A stretch of 64,000 nucleotides of DNA from Valencia hispanica (lineage: Eukaryota > Chordata > Actinopteri > Cyprinodontiformes > Valenciidae). The position numbers and the translations under genes are program-made. The notes under the pieces are model-generated. The model ran no database searches and was not told the origin of the DNA. It saw only the letters and a list, made by a program, of their open reading frames with translations. The stretch's first letter is position 1, and the number at the start of each line of letters is the position of its first letter. The stretch spans positions 31,657,461-31,721,460 of the forward strand of contig OY747713.1 in assembly GCA_963556495.2 (NCBI GenBank). The letters run 5' to 3'. Positions 24,701-39,700 of the stretch are shown one piece after another.

Positions 24701-27700
24701 TTTTTTTTTTTACACTTTGTGTATTGTTAGTCATTTTCCAAATGTCTGTTCAAATATTCATGGATAAATGTAGGCAGATGACTGACTGACTGACTGACCG
24801 ACCAATTGACTGACTGCTAATGTCAGAGTTCATTACCTGAGATGCTGCAAATTCCAACTTCTGGAGACCAACAACATAGCGGTTCCTGGCAGTGTTCACC
24901 TCATTCCTCTTTGCTCCAAGCAAATTCTTGTAGGTTAGTATAAGTTCAAGGTAGGAGGTGGGTGTGACATAGTTGTGTCTCCTCAATCTGGAGAAATAAA
25001 CCTGAGACATCTCCCTGACATTTGTCTGGAAGGTCTTGCACATCTCTACAACCCTTGGTAACAAAGAAAGCATCACAGCAAACGTTACTCACTAAAGTTC
25101 TTATGAACAATTTTCTTTTCATTCTGTTTTCATCCTCTTACTCCTGTCTGATGTCACTTTCCATTTCCACATCCTCAAGGAACTTGTAGGCTACCATTTC
25201 CAGAGCATCACTGGGCCATCCATGAAACCAATCAATTGTGCAGCAGTTGATGAGAGAAGGGAACATCCTTAGACGGTTCCTAAATGCATCTCCGATGGGA
25301 CTCATGGCTATTAAAGAAATAAATGCCAAATTATAACTAGCTGGTCAAATTTGAGTCAAAACTGACTTATAAAAGTGCCTACCCAGCACAATGTGAAGGT
25401 TGGCCTTTACTCGGTCGATGAAGTAGTTGTACACTGAGAGTGGAGTTGCATCAATTTTTTTGCCTTCCATCCGTGCAATACCCTGGGCTTTGTCAATAAT
25501 GTCTGCACGTTCATCGGCTGCAAAAATGTTTGGCACATCACCAGTATTAAGTAGCATGTCGATGTCTTCAAGCATGGCTTCATCTTTAATTTGGCTGTCA
25601 TTGAACAGAAAGACAAGACTCTTTCCTTCAATGCCTGCTTTGAGCATCATCCGTTTGAGATCATCACGCCAATCGGACATGCTGTAGTTTTTGGTCAACT
25701 CGATCTGGAACAGCACATAATCATTGATGAACGTGCCCAGTCTAGTAGTGCTTTGGCGGCCAGAGCCACCAACACCAACAAGCAGAAGGTGGCCATTGTC
25801 TTGTTTTAGCACACGACAGATGCGGGAAATGTGCTCAATAGCAAACTTAAACATCACGAGGGACATGGGAGCCTTGCTGCAGCTGTTGTACTCTTCCAGG
25901 TAGAATTCCATCACTTCTTGCAACGCATGCAAATCTGTGATTTCATTATAGGCCTTACTGTCAGAATCAGGCTTGGCGTAGTCACCAAAAAACAAGCTGC
26001 GAATGTTTTCATCTGTCACAGTGCCATCTGGGCTTAGATGGCTTAGGAGCTGGAAAAAAACAAATGATAGTAACATTTAAATGCAAAATCTGCAGTTGTA
26101 AGGCCAATTTTTTGTATAATGCTCACTGAATTACTTTTTCCAAATTCATCTTAAAGAAGTTAGAGGTTTTCTCTTTGACGATGGTAAAAAACGTCTCCCT
26201 GTCTGCACTGTCAATAAGTCGGTCATAGAAAACACGGTAGATTTCATGAATCCACAACCGGATAAGTTTATCTCCATCCTGAAAAAAATGCATGGATCCA
26301 ATAACACATTTGAAGGAGGGACATAAAAGATACCCTGATGTTTTATTTATTTCACCTGCATGTGTGAAGCTGGAGCCAGAAGCACACCTCGTATGACCCG
26401 AGAGAAGTCTCGCAGGTTAAAAATGTAATGGGACTTCGATGGGGTTGGGAGGAAGCTGTCAATAGTGGCCTTGTAGATATTCATGGTGGCCTGGACCATG
26501 ATCTTGCCAAGTCTAAAACAGGACAGTGCTGTACTTCATAAAAGTATTTACTTACCCCTTGAACATTTTCCCATTTACTGTATCACATTTCAACCCCAAA
26601 CTTCAATGATTTTTTTATGTGACAGACCACACAAAGTAATGCATAACTGTAGAGTGGAAGGAAACTGAAACATGGTTTTTAAATTTTTGTTTTCAAATAA
26701 ATACATAAAAATGTGTAGCATGGATATGCCAGTACCCTTCATATAATACCCTTACATAAAATCCAGCGTAATCCATTGTCTTCAAAAGTCACCTAATTAG
26801 AAAACTAGTCTACCTTTGTGTAATCTAATATCATTAAAAAGCTCGGAGGTTGGTAGACAACATTACAGAACAAATAAAATTACCAAGACCAAAAAACACC
26901 CAAAACATAAAGCTATATAACAGCTTAAAGACGTTTTAGGTTATAAAACAATATTCTAAACTTTTAATATTTTGTAGAGCACTGTACATCCACAAATGGA
27001 AAGAAGGTGGCACAACTGCAAATCTTTCCTAATATGGTTGTTTGACTAAAAAATGACAAGGAGAGCATTAATCAAAGGAGCAGCGAAAAGAGATCAGTAG
27101 TAAATCTGGAGAAGCTACAGTCTAACAGTTAGCCTAGCACATAAAATCCCAATTAAAATTAAAGTTAAGTTACATAAAGTGTGTGGTTGTAATGAGACAA
27201 AATGTGAAAATGTTCAATCGGTGTGAATACTTTTGCAAGGCACTGTAAGTTCTTTAAAAAAAAAAATAATTTATGTATATTTACTAACATCCTAACATCA
27301 AATTAAAAACAAATATTTACCTCAGGAAAGATGCATCAAACCCCTTGCTGAAGTGCCAATCAACAAAGGAACTGAATATCTTAATTAGCGTTTCATCCTC
27401 AAAGGAATCAATTGAGATGATATTCAAGTGTCGGGTAAAACGCCCTGGCATTTCAAACAATTTGTTAATGACTCTTCTGACTGATCCTTGTGTTAATACA
27501 CAACAAATAACTTTCATTTCAACATACCTGTAATGTCACTCTTTCCACCACCGGGAGGCCCCATTGCAGACATAAACAGCATGTCCACGATGTTCACACT
27601 GGATGTGTCTTTCTTGTCATACCAGTGGTGGTGATCAATCCATTGTCTCAACAGCTCAATGGGAGGCTGGGCACCATATTTTTCCTTAGCTGGCATATTT

Positions 27701-30700
27701 AAATCATCTGGGGGAAGAAGGAAAAAACAATAAATATTTATTAATAATACCCTAATTTAACAGAACTCAGAGGTATTAGAGAGACTAGCATCCTTACCAA
27801 CAAAAACTACAGACTTCTTTCCCATGTGAGGTCCGAAAACACCCTTTCTCCTCCTGTCCAGCTTTGCCATGATGATGTCCTGGGTCTGGTTAGCTGAGGT
27901 CCGGGCTGAGAAGTTTATGCAGTTCGGTGTGTACTGCTCCTTTGGTAACTTCACTAGAAAGCTTTTGTTGATGACAGATTTGCCAGTGCCAGTGGGTCCC
28001 ACAAACAGCATAGGAACTTCATGTGCCAGGTAAGTGCGCAAGAAAAACATTTGGCGTGCCGTCTCTACGGTGGGGATGATCAGGTCTGACACCTGGTGAA
28101 GAAAAAACAGTTTTATGTGAGCATGGCAATTAATACTTGTAATCTGCTTGACATAATAATAAAAATATGAATACAAATAATAATACATTTTCATAGGGAT
28201 CTTAAAAGACTCTGGCAATCATCTTACATCATGAACAACACATAAAAGCAACATCTTTATAAAAAACACAATAAAATAAATAGAAAAGGTAAAAACACCG
28301 TAAAACTACTGGATCAATTAGGGCTTTAAATGTTTAAAAAAATTATTTTAAAGTGGATACGGAAATGGACTAAAAGCCAATGAAGGCTTTTTAAGACAGG
28401 TAGGCCTATATTATGCTTAAGGGAAAAAGTTTTAGAGACATACAGCATTATTCTGGACCAACTGAAGCTCATTGTTGGGCAAGCAATATAATACAGCATT
28501 ACAGTAATCAAGACAAGATGTGACAAGAGCATAAACCAAAATAGCTGTATTGTTGAGAGTAAGAGATTGTTAATATTACACAGGTGGAAGTAAGCAGACC
28601 ATGTAATGTTATTTATGTGGACAGTGAAGGAGAGAGTGTCTTTTCAGGTATAACATCTGCTCATTCAGACTTTGATTTCTGAATAATGGAGGCTATTTCA
28701 CTTATGGTTGAAAGACTGAAACTAGAAAAAAAAGATCTCACAAGTAGAGCAGGCAAGGGATATTATACACATGGAAATGCTAACTTTGGTTCCTGCTCGG
28801 ATGATGTTTTCTTCTTTAGTTATTGAATCAGTCCAGGAGTTCCACTGTCCATGCCCATCCTTATGGAAGTAGTAGTCATAAACAGTCCCTGCAAAATAAT
28901 TTTGTGGTGTTGACATGAAATAAGTAAGCATTTGGTTGGCAGTTATATGCAAAATTGTGTTTGATATGTTGTGACCTCGCTCTGGGAAGATGTTGTTCTT
29001 TTTAAGTTTGATGCTTTTGGGACAAGGGTTCTCATCGTCCTTGCCCATTAGCAGGTTGCGAAAGAAGATGTCAAACTTCTTACGACTGTCTCCAGTGATA
29101 GTACCTCCCAGAGACCAAACAAGAGCAAAAAGGAACAGACCCTGTAGCCACATGGTTATCTGCTCACTGGTCATAGTCTGTGCACCATTGGTTTCTGAAG
29201 CAGTTATCTCATCTGATGAACAGACATGCTTAAATAAACGAGTTGGCTAGTTAAACAACATTCAATCAACTGTGTTCTTACTAACCTATCAGACAGGTAT
29301 ACAGCTTCATTAGACAGTAGGCCAAGTGAATGGGAGATGTCTGCACCATAAAGTGACACTCCTTATCTATGAAGTCCAAACAGGGCTGAACCAACCAGTC
29401 AAACAGGTCTGTGACCTACAGTATGAAGCAAAAATATTGAATAATAAGATGCAATATATATTTTAAGCCATCTTAAAAACTGTAACTATTAAGGGCTTTG
29501 GATAGACCCATCAGGACATTAAGAAAGTACAAAGCATCTGCATTCTAACCAGTATTATGTGTTCAACACCCAGGCTTTTAGGCAATGTTTTCATGTAGGA
29601 ATCTCTTAGGGGAGACCATCCAAGCTGCTGAGGCTCCATGTAGATCATTCCACACCTGCCATTGCAAAGTTACAGAAACAAACAGCATTTAGCTTGTATT
29701 GTGGAAGTCCTTATGTCATAGCACCAACATCTGCTTCAGACAGAGAATACATTTTTTTGTTGTATATATAAGCAGCAAGTTTTCCTTCTGCGTACATGTA
29801 GGAGTGCTGCAGCCTATGTCTTGGCTGCTTACCTACTGACAGTTGCTGGAGAAGCCTGCTCCAGGTCTGCAGGTTCAAAGATTAAACTCTGCTTGGGACT
29901 CATCTGAATGATCTCACCACTCATCAGACAAAGCTATTGAAGGGTAAAGTAAATGTTCTTTCTTCAAACTGTCAGGTTATAGGTACCAGGAGAAAGTTCA
30001 TGAGGTGCAGTACCTTCTTATTGTCATCCAACACAGTGTTCATGTTCTCAATCCAGACCGCATCAATTGGACCATCGAAGATGATCCACTGACGATCTTC
30101 TGATGTGGAAATTGACTGATTCCTAAAAGTGGTGGCCAGGACACCGTCAGACCACTCATGGCTGACTGGATCAAAGCAGCCATACAGTTGGCCCATTGTG
30201 ATAGCCTTGGGGTTAATGATGCAATAGTTGACTGCAAACTCCTCCATCAGCTTGGCTAAGACCATAAAAATATAAGATGATTTACAAATTGACAATAAAA
30301 TTTAAATGCAGTGGTGCATATTAAGTTCTTATAGCAACCTTCACATAGGTCTCCAAGGGCAGCCGCAAGAACTTTATAGGCAGAGGTCTTCCCTCCAAGA
30401 GGGTCTCCCACAATCATAAAGCCATGACGTACCAACATCATCTCATAAATCTAAATGAAAACAGATAAACTACATTAGTAGATTCTTTATATATTTTTTT
30501 TTTAAAACTATAATTAGAACCGGAATACCTGAATGATTTTGCCAAAGAACCACGGGACAGGCTGGAGGTTAAGTTTTGCAACATTATCATTAAGTGCCTT
30601 GAAAAGGAGATCATAATCTGGTTTTGGGAGGACAACTCCAGGAAATAAATCTGAGATTATACCCTGTAGGCATCAGAATGTGAGACGTTATTGAGAACAA

Positions 30701-33700
30701 ACTCATGGATGAGTACTATGGGGAAACGACATGAAGTCATGTACCTGAAACAGTGGCACATCCTGTGCCAAAAACTTTGCCATGTTGACGTCCATCAGCG
30801 CCCTAAGTAAAAGCACACTCTCATTCTCCTCTGGATATTTCAGCTTCAGATTTCCCGCTGCGGTCAGGACAGACTTCACAGCTCTCATACCGTAGTCATA
30901 ATGGTACTGGGAAGATAGCTGCTCAGAGCACAACCGGTAGGTGGCCACAATCTTCTGTGCAAGACTGCCAGTAAACTTTGAATTAATTTGTGCTTTAAAC
31001 CAACTCATAATGCATTTACTAAATGTTGTATTATACCTGCGAGACTCAATGAACCCCATTGAGTACAGTGAGATCTCTCCAATGAGGCCATAGTCTGGCA
31101 CCATCATAGCAACTGTACGGAAAAGAGCCTACAAGAGAAATTAGGCAGGCAGATAATCACAGAGCACTTTGAAAACTGTATTGAACGTTCTGAAAAGTTT
31201 GACCTGATGTGTACCTTTAGGTTGTCAGGCAGCTCAGCCCTGCCTGCATAACCAGGATTCATGGTAATAAAGACCGAACAGGTTGGATTAAGAGACAGCT
31301 CCGTTCCCTCAAACATGAACGTCTTTAGATTCTTAGCAATAGCCTGCTGTATGCAGAGCACCTGCTGGGCCACCACAGACAGAACCTCCACCTGTGACAC
31401 CACAAAATTCAAAAATATTTTTTACTAGAATTAGTTGAAAGCAAGGTGGGTGAACCTGAACTTACCTCAATACGATTAAACTCGTCAAAGCAGGCCCAGG
31501 CTCCAGACTGAGCGAGTCCTTTGAAGAATTTACTCATAGCTTTATAGTCCAGACCATCAGAGCAGTTGAACACCACACACTGAAAAATGTATATATTTAA
31601 CATCAATATTGGGTTAAATATAGAAAGTTTATAAATATTCAACTGTCTTAATTACTGTAAAATATTGATACACCAATTAATTGCAACATTTTATATCCCA
31701 ATATTGTATCGATATGAAAAAGGAATGTATTGATTTTTATTTTAATTATTTATTTTATTTAATTGGAACCATTAATGATGACAGTAATTTTTACAGTAAA
31801 ATTAAAAGTATGACCGCTATTTGGTGGCTGTTTTCACCTTCTTCGTTTCAGTGGATCAACTAGATCTAGGAATAAAACTGGATGTGTTAAGTATGAAACA
31901 GGTTGGAGTGTTTAGAATACTGGGACAGTTTTTCTAAAGATAAATACAGTTCTAAAAATTACAATATATAGTCATACTCATAGTATCGCAATAGAGCACA
32001 ATATATGGTATCGTCTCCCCTGTATCGTGATACATATCGTATCAGCAAATTCTTGCCAATACACAACCCTAGTGTATACCTGTTTAGCCAAAGCTTTTGC
32101 TAGATCTTTTGTCGTTTCAGTCTTGCCAGTTCCTGCAGGACCTTCAGGAGCTCCACCTAAATTCAACTTCAAAGCCCCCATAAGTGTCCTGAAGAATGTA
32201 ATTGGACAAATGTGTATTTATTAATAAAAACACTTAATTTAAACTTAAAAGTTAAAAACTTAATCTGTAATACACTGCAATGTGCATTTCTTTATGATTA
32301 TTTAAGGAACAGATTTTGACTCAGTGAAAGTTACCTGTAGCAGCGATCAGTTAGTGGTGTGATGACCAGACGTGGTGAGTTCCCCAGATATTCATAGCCA
32401 TATTTCAGGCAGGTGGTAATCATGCGCAGCATTACTTCTCCTCCTTCCCAGAAGTAACGCAGTTGAGAAATCCATGCAAAGTCATTCAGGGAGGAGATAC
32501 GATCCTCTGCCAATTTAGCGACAACGTCCCGTGCTTGAAAAAATAAAAACAATTTGATTTAATGCAAACAGAACATATTTAGTCACTTTTATTTACCTTA
32601 ATTAATTAATGAATTACCATGAACATCAATGACAGTAAGAGCACCAAGGGTCATTCTAGCTCCTCCTGGCAGCTTTCCTCGCACCAGTTTCACAATGTCA
32701 GCAATCTGAGCATTGGACTTCTCCACATACGCCTTTGGAATATATTCTCAGCACATGAGACACTAGCACAATAACTACATACAGCTTCTATGGAAAAACT
32801 GAGGATAAACGATCTAATAACTGACCGGCAGTGAATTGGTTTGGATGGCCTCACACACTTCGCTGGTCCAAAAGATGGATGAGGCACAGATGACAACTTG
32901 GCCAGGCCACTGCAACACCCACTTCTTACGGGGCACCTACAGGATAAGATGACACAATATTAATATCACACTCAAACTGATGATTTAGTGGCCTCTGATT
33001 CTACCTATAATTCTGTACTTTTATGAACAATATACTGTACATTAAGCTTAGTTCAGATATAATAAACAACCCATTCATGATTCATGAGTATTTATCAAAA
33101 ATTTAACCTGTTTTGTAGCAAAGCGCGCACACACCTTGGATGTGAACTTTAATCTGCAGAATTGTCTTTTTGTAGGTAATTTCAAATGGACTCATATAAT
33201 CATCAAAGCAAACTCTTAATCATGCGGTACCAGCATATATGAAAACACGAGGAATCTGTGTGTGATTAGTCTTTAAACTCTCAGTACTACTCCACCTGGG
33301 AAGTGAATGCTTTCACTTAGCTAAAATCTGTGTAATTGAGAAATGGCTCATTAAAAAGCTTTTCTCTGACCAGAAAAAAGGGTTAATAGCATCACCAGTA
33401 AGTGGTAATGGAAAATTTCATTATTGGTGTCATTGGATAACAGCTGTTGTAAATTTTCACATTTCACAGAAGAATAAAATTTTGCATTGTTTGAAAATAA
33501 ATAAAATCTCCTAATTTCTTTTTGGTAATAGGGAGCAAATCCTGGAAAAGTAGTCACTCAGATTCTTTTTGAGAAGCTAAGTGACTTCCAATAATATAAT
33601 TTAATTTTAACCTCATGACAGTTTAGATTTTTCACGTATCCATTGTCTTATGCTTATGACATTTACAGTAGTTGTGGAGACATGTTCACAAGACAAACCC

Positions 33701-36700
33701 AGATTTCCCCCTCTCCAGAAGTTCTCCCCAGGTCATTTTATTGGAACCTCAAAGCGTTCCCATACCGGGAAGGATGTAAATAGTACAGCAAGTTCTGGGT
33801 CTGTCCTGGGGTCTCCTTCCACTGAAGCATGCCTGTAAACCCTTCAAAGTTGGGTGATAAGGAAGTATTTTTACAAGATCCCTAAACCACCTAAACTGAC
33901 TCCTTTCAATGTGGATGAGCAGTGGCTCTACTTTGAGCTCACCCCAGAAGGCAGAGCTCCTCCCCCTATCTCTGTGGATAAGCCCAGCCACAATATGAAG
34001 AAAGTTCATTTCAGCTGTTCTTTGATCATTATCCTTATCTCGTGACAATAGGTGAGGGTCAGAACATAGAGCAGCAAATCTCAGCCCTTACTTCACAAAG
34101 ACACATCACAGCTTGCATTAAATATGCAAGATAATGTAATATCCACATACCTCTGCATACTTAAGCACTCCTTGATGGATGACATGTCGAACACTCTTCA
34201 GCATAAGACTTTCTACCTCCAACAACCACTTCTCCACCATACCCTAAAGAGTAACAGTCACATGTCCCAACATAAGTTGATCCACGGCCTTGTTTTCTGT
34301 GATTAATATAAAAAAGAACGGTCCCATACCTTTGCTTCAGCTGGAAAAATCTTGTCTGTGAAAGGCACAGTCTCCTTTTCAGAGCTGATCATGCCAGTAA
34401 TCTCCAGTTCCTCAGTAAACTCTAGTTTTGCTATGCCCTCAAAGCACTTTTTCAGGTGGGGTTGTACACACAGGGGATCTTTGGTTTGTGACAGAATTTC
34501 CAGCAGCTCGTCGTTTGAGAGAAAGAAGAATCTGTAAAAAACACAAGGAGTGGAAAAACACGCTAACTCAACCACACTGAAGGAGATTATTGACATTTCT
34601 TCCCTTAGGTGGTAGGTGTCAAACAGAGAAAGCCAAAACCTTGGGAAAAACAGCCTCTTCTTTTCCAAGTAGGTATTCAGGCCTTTTTGAATCTCATCCA
34701 GATAGTCATTGGACTCCTGCAGCCGCTCCAGCATGTTGGGCTGGTCTGTTGCTACTAGCACTCGTGTATCCTTAAGCTGATCAGATGGAAGTCAACACAA
34801 AGTTACAAGAACAAATTAGAAATGATAGGCTCTGTGTTAGAAATTTCTTACAGCTACAGCAATGATGTTCTTCCAGTAGCTGTCCACGATCGCAAACTTG
34901 CGACCTTCGTCGGGCATCTGGGCGATGATATCCTCTGAGCTGAAAATGGGTTCCAGATAGAGCCACGTGGATTGACACTTCAACATGGCATCCAGGATGT
35001 CTTGCATACTTAGTAGCTTGTCCTCCCACGTCTAAAAAAAAGAAGTATCTGTGAGAGTAGTACAACTGAAAAAAAAAAAACCCCAGAACCCAACAATAGT
35101 AGGAATTTGTTCATATTTTTGATTTACAGACTTATAGCCTTCCTAAAACACAACATACGTTCTCACCAAAAAAGCAATTTTACAAAACTGATAACCTGCC
35201 GTTCTTCTGTTCTAATATCTCACCTTACATTCAGTCTCAATTGGCCTAATAAATGGTGAGCCTCGCATCGTTTGTGTCTTAATAACGTGGTCATCTAGGA
35301 GGACTTGGATGTCATCCACAGCTGACACAATTTTGGTATTCTACAGTGAGAATATAAAACGGACTGAGTAAAGGATAATGAAAGAAACATAAAAAGTAAT
35401 TTCTAAGCTCATAACTGTAATAGTGTTCATAAACGCCTCAGATCTGATCAGTCACAAACATTCAACTGCTTTCATCACAGCCATAAAACCTTTGTGGGAC
35501 TCCCTCAGTTAGCCATAACAACATCTTATCATTCAGTAGAAAAGGTAAAAAGTTTCATAAATTATTAGACTGTTTCTGATTACTTATTAACATTAATATA
35601 GAATAACATATCTGTAAACCGCTGCATCATACTCAACACAGAAACAGTTAAAACATGACAGCTCAAGCCACATCTGCACATTTTAGGGTCTCTTACAGAA
35701 TCTCTGTACTCGGAGAAAGAGAATCGCAGGTTAGCCCATTCTTTTTTCATCTTGTCCATTGATTTTTCTAGAGAAAACTCTTTACTGGCTGATGCTCCAA
35801 TCTCCTCCAGTCTTGTTTAAGTTAAAAAGATGTAAAAGGTTAACAAACTAATGTTTGCAAAGGGCATATTTCATTTTGATGTGCAATGTTTGTACTCTTT
35901 AGAGAACTTGGAAAGCCCAAGGTCCAGCATGTTTAACAGTGTGGTGTTCTCCTCTGGATTGACATCAAAGCCCACAATGCTGCTAATCTACAGTCAGACA
36001 AAAAGAGCACTGAATCATTCCTATCATCTGTACTAATAATTGAAAATGCAAGATATTTCCAGCTGCTGACCTTCTGCCAGTGGCGATCCTTAAGACCAGG
36101 GTTACAGATGGTCGTCAGGACAGGCAGGTGCTGCTTAAAGTGGTTTATCCTACTTTTGAAGTTATTAGCTACACCAGAAGGCCCAAGAAGATCAGAGAAA
36201 GTCTTTGTCAGTTTATGCATAGTCCTCCACATGGTGTCAAGCTCATCTGAGATTTTCTCCGCATCCAAGTCACAGAAAGGACCTATAATTTCAATTAGAC
36301 CAGATCAACAATATGGGAAAAAAGTTATTATAACTTAAGTAAGTTAGAGTATTTGGGATATGCTTGCTCTGGGGAAAAATACATAGGTGTAATTTTCCTT
36401 GTGTGAGACGCCTACCATTCAGCCATACTTCTGACATGCTTTCAAAGTTGAAGGCTATGTTCCAAAGCTGTTCGTAAGGTTGTTTATCTGCTATCAGTGT
36501 TTGGAGAATTGGAAACTCGCTCTGTTCCCTGTCAAGCAAAGACTGCTCCTTATTGATTTCCTGTTTGAAGAAAGAAGAAATTCTCTTGGTTTTGTATCTA
36601 AAATCTATTACAATGATTTCCGAATCAAAGAATCACAACAGTGTCATTGGTTTTTACTTTTTTTTTTCATTTAGCAGGAGTGCATTCTCTTACCTCCAGC

Positions 36701-39700
36701 TCACTGACAGCTGCCTCCAGGTTGGCTGTGATCTGAGAGAGCGTAGCCACATTGTGCTTCATCTCCTCTATGTTAATTATCTCCTTTCTCTTGAAAGCTT
36801 GGATCCCCTTGTCCAACTCCTGCAGCCTCTGATCAAAGTCAAAGATCCTGAGACAGGCAGACAGAGATGGTGCACATTTGAGCATTTGTATATACAGGGG
36901 ACAGTGATAGGTTTACATGAACTTATCATCAGCCTAAATGTCATAACTATTAATTGAAAGATGAATTTCAACTGTCTTTTTCCAGGGTTTAATGAACATG
37001 CAATAAGCAGCTTTTGTAAACAAGCACTGGGTGCATTTTTGTTTGAGGCCAGAGAAAGAAGCTCCAAAATACACTTTTAAGCTTGAATAAAAGTTATTGC
37101 TGTTCCCATGCACATTTTATAATAGGTATTTTTAACTGAAAAGCAAAAATAGCTCTTTGGATCTTAAAGATTGCTGAACTAGGAGGGGGGTGGAGACCGA
37201 TAAACTGCTGGAGGGACTTTCATTTATGGATGGATGGATGGATGGATGGATGGATGGATGGATGGATGGATGGATGGATGGATGGATGGATGGATGGTGA
37301 TTTAACCTTGTTTGGAGATGTTCTTCTGCCTGGTCTCTCAGGATTGTCAGATGTAATTTGCTATTTTCTAGTTCTGTCACGATCTGATTGGGCCAGCGGA
37401 AGACACAGGAGTTCAGCTTTAAGTCATCAGCTAGTGTAGGAGAAACCAAAGAAAAAGCACATTGATTAAATGTTAGAAATCTTGCAATACCTTTGTTTAC
37501 AATCGATCAAGTTTTAACTTGGGAACAAACAAAAATAAATCACAGAACAGCTAATGTCCTGTGTAAACATTTAGAATTTGTGTGTGCTACTTGCTATTTC
37601 ATTGATTTGTAAAAATATCGTATACCTGGCAGAGTAGCATAGTCCATGAGGAAGCTGAGACGATGGACAGCAGTTTCGATCTCATCTATCATTCTGCAAA
37701 TGGTGACATCACTGCTTTTTTTGACGTAGTGGATGAGAGACACTATCTCCTCTGTAGTCTTAGGACTACTTCTGGCTGTGTTTTTAATCTCCTTGTATTT
37801 TTCACAGATCCTAAGTAAATAAAATGATTAAAGACTGTCTTTCCTACTTCTTAAATTTTTGCTCACAACTTTTGCTTCTACCCTTTGTTAAGCTTCCGGT
37901 TCTCCTCCACTTGAAACATGACAATCCTGGTTCTCAGTCTCTCTGTGCACTCACACAGGTGATCATTCAGGCCCCCGGCATTCAGACAAAACATGGACAG
38001 GGGCACTGTGATGCGCAGTGAAGCTACCTCCTTCCATAAATCATCAATGCTGTCGATTTTCTGAGGATTCAAATAAGTGTGTCTTGAATAAACCAAGTAC
38101 AGTGTTGTAAAAAACTATATGCCCCTATATACATGTCTGCAGTTTTTTGTCACTCTGACATGTTTCAGATCAAACTAATTTTCTATCAGACAAAGTTAAC
38201 TTCAGTAAACACAATTTGGTTGACTTTATTAAAGATAAAAAAGTTTTTTTCATCTCAATCAAGTATAAGTCCAGACATTGTCTACACCACTCGAAAAACC
38301 CTCAGTTTAAATTTGATTTTTATTAATTCAGAGGTGGTTTGCCGGTGTGCATTAGTTTCGTTGCCCTGCTACCTAACCTGAGAGGCCTTGGGCTTAAGGT
38401 CATGCACTAATGGCTAGAGATTGTCTGAGGGTTTTCTGCTAGAAATCAGAAATCAAGGTTCTCTCAATTAGAGCAAGTCATTCAAGTCCATGATGTTCTT
38501 TTTCTGAAATGCTGCATTGGCATTATGCCAAACCAAAAGAGTCGCACACGTTTCAAGTAGTTCGACTATATGGCTCGGTTGGTTTTGCTCACTTTAACCT
38601 CTAATAAAGCAAGACAATGTTTAAAGACTTCTTTATCTTTTCTCAAGTTATCTTTTTCTAAACAAATATAATGTGTTTGATTATTTGGGACATTTAAAAG
38701 AAGAAGTGAGTAAATGAGAAAGATTTTTTCACAGCACAGTAGATTGTAAAATAAAAAGATATAATACAGCTTTCAGACTGAAAAAGAAAATCGAATTACT
38801 TTGGCAACTTCTTCTAAGGAGTGCTTCTCTTTGAGAAATTCAGAAATGTCCTTGCTTGATGTACTGTCAAGAAGATTCTTGTATTTTTCATAGACACCGA
38901 GGTATCTGTAGATTAAAATACAAGATTAACAACTTTCTTATTCTTCATAGCATGTAAAAGTTAAAATCTGATAATGTGTCAGTACTTTTGGGGACCAACT
39001 GTGTTCTTCTGGAAAGCATCCTTAACTTTGGCAAGTATGTCTGTGACCAATGACTCATCAGGTCTGACAGTGTGTATATACAGGTTGTCAATATCTGAAA
39101 ACAGCTTACATTCCAGCTGGTCATAAAACACAATACATATTATTAGTGGGTTTTATGAACTTTTAGACAGTAGATTAAAAATGTTTTAAATTGTTTAAAT
39201 CAATTTAAAGCTTTTACTCTTGGGAGCTTCTCTGCACTTTTGATAATTTGCATAAAGGCTCCGTGAATAACTTCCCGACATTCCTGGAAGGTGGGAGAAA
39301 ACTCAATGTGAGACTTATCCACTCGTAGCTTAAGCAGCAAAACCTGAGACCGAGTGTATGCCAGCTCATCAAAAACCTCTCCGAAGTCATTCCCCTCCTG
39401 AACAAAAAGTAAAATAACAGGGTAGATAATACAGTATTAACATTCCATAGTAATATAACTTCAGAATACTTTCATGTTAACTTTTAGTTCTCAAAGAGAC
39501 CAGCATGTTTACAAACCACATTTTAGAATTTCAAACATCACCTCAAAAATGTCCAAACCTTGTGTTTTATGAAAAATTGGAGCAAATCCTGTAATGAGTC
39601 TGTGACCAAGCTTCGAATCTGCAGTGACATAAGTGCAGCCACGCAGTGGAAGAACTCATGAATACGTGATGGTGTTGCCGGCTCGTTCTCGGGTACAAGG

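Larger units (their letters stand above)
25142..29212 (-). other. dnah3: dnah3 exons 39-47: AAA3 and AAA4
   Basis: Exons: 28976-29212, 28785-28888, 27798-28092, 27528-27707, 27321-27444, 26356-26512, 26135-26278, 25383-26049, 25142-25307. AAA3 has P-loop GPTGTGKS and RTSANQTQ in exon 41, with Walker B VVFVDDLNMP across exons 41 and 42. AAA4 lies in the 667-bp exon 46, with P-loop GVGGSGRQS and Walker [14 protein letters not shown]. Its lysine is replaced by arginine, as is usual for axonemal dyneins. Confidence 0.93.
29286..34776 (-). other. dnah3: dnah3 exons 22-38: linker end, AAA1 and AAA2
   Basis: Exons: 34640-34776, 34330-34531, 34151-34243, 32826-32936, 32618-32732, 32335-32533, 32080-32188, 31466-31579, 31215-31391, 31037-31128, 30745-30964, 30529-30663, 30339-30450, 30014-30255, 29833-29933, 29550-29655, 29286-29415. 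AAA1, the main ATPase site, has its P-loop GPAGTGKT in exon 28 (about residue 1,320), Walker [11 protein letters not shown] in exon 29 and the MNPGYAGR sensor in exon 30. AAA2 has P-loop GDPLGGKT in exon 34 and Walker [13 protein letters not shown] in exon 35. The SPATVSRCGM junction spans exons 36 and 37. Confidence 0.93.
34852..39397 (-). other. dnah3: dnah3 exons 9-21: tail to linker
   Basis: Exons: 39218-39397, 38986-39116, 38800-38905, 37882-38060, 37626-37810, 37307-37430, 36694-36847, 36416-36560, 36071-36282, 35896-35987, 35697-35811, 35224-35340, 34852-35031. They encode the second half of the tail and most of the linker, the lever that swings across the AAA ring. Conserved blocks are [59 protein letters not shown] and [18 protein letters not shown]. 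Confidence 0.9.

Noticed and set aside
37226..37297. Tandem array as a CRISPR or satellite
   Set aside because: It is a simple tetranucleotide microsatellite in a eukaryotic intron, without spacers.
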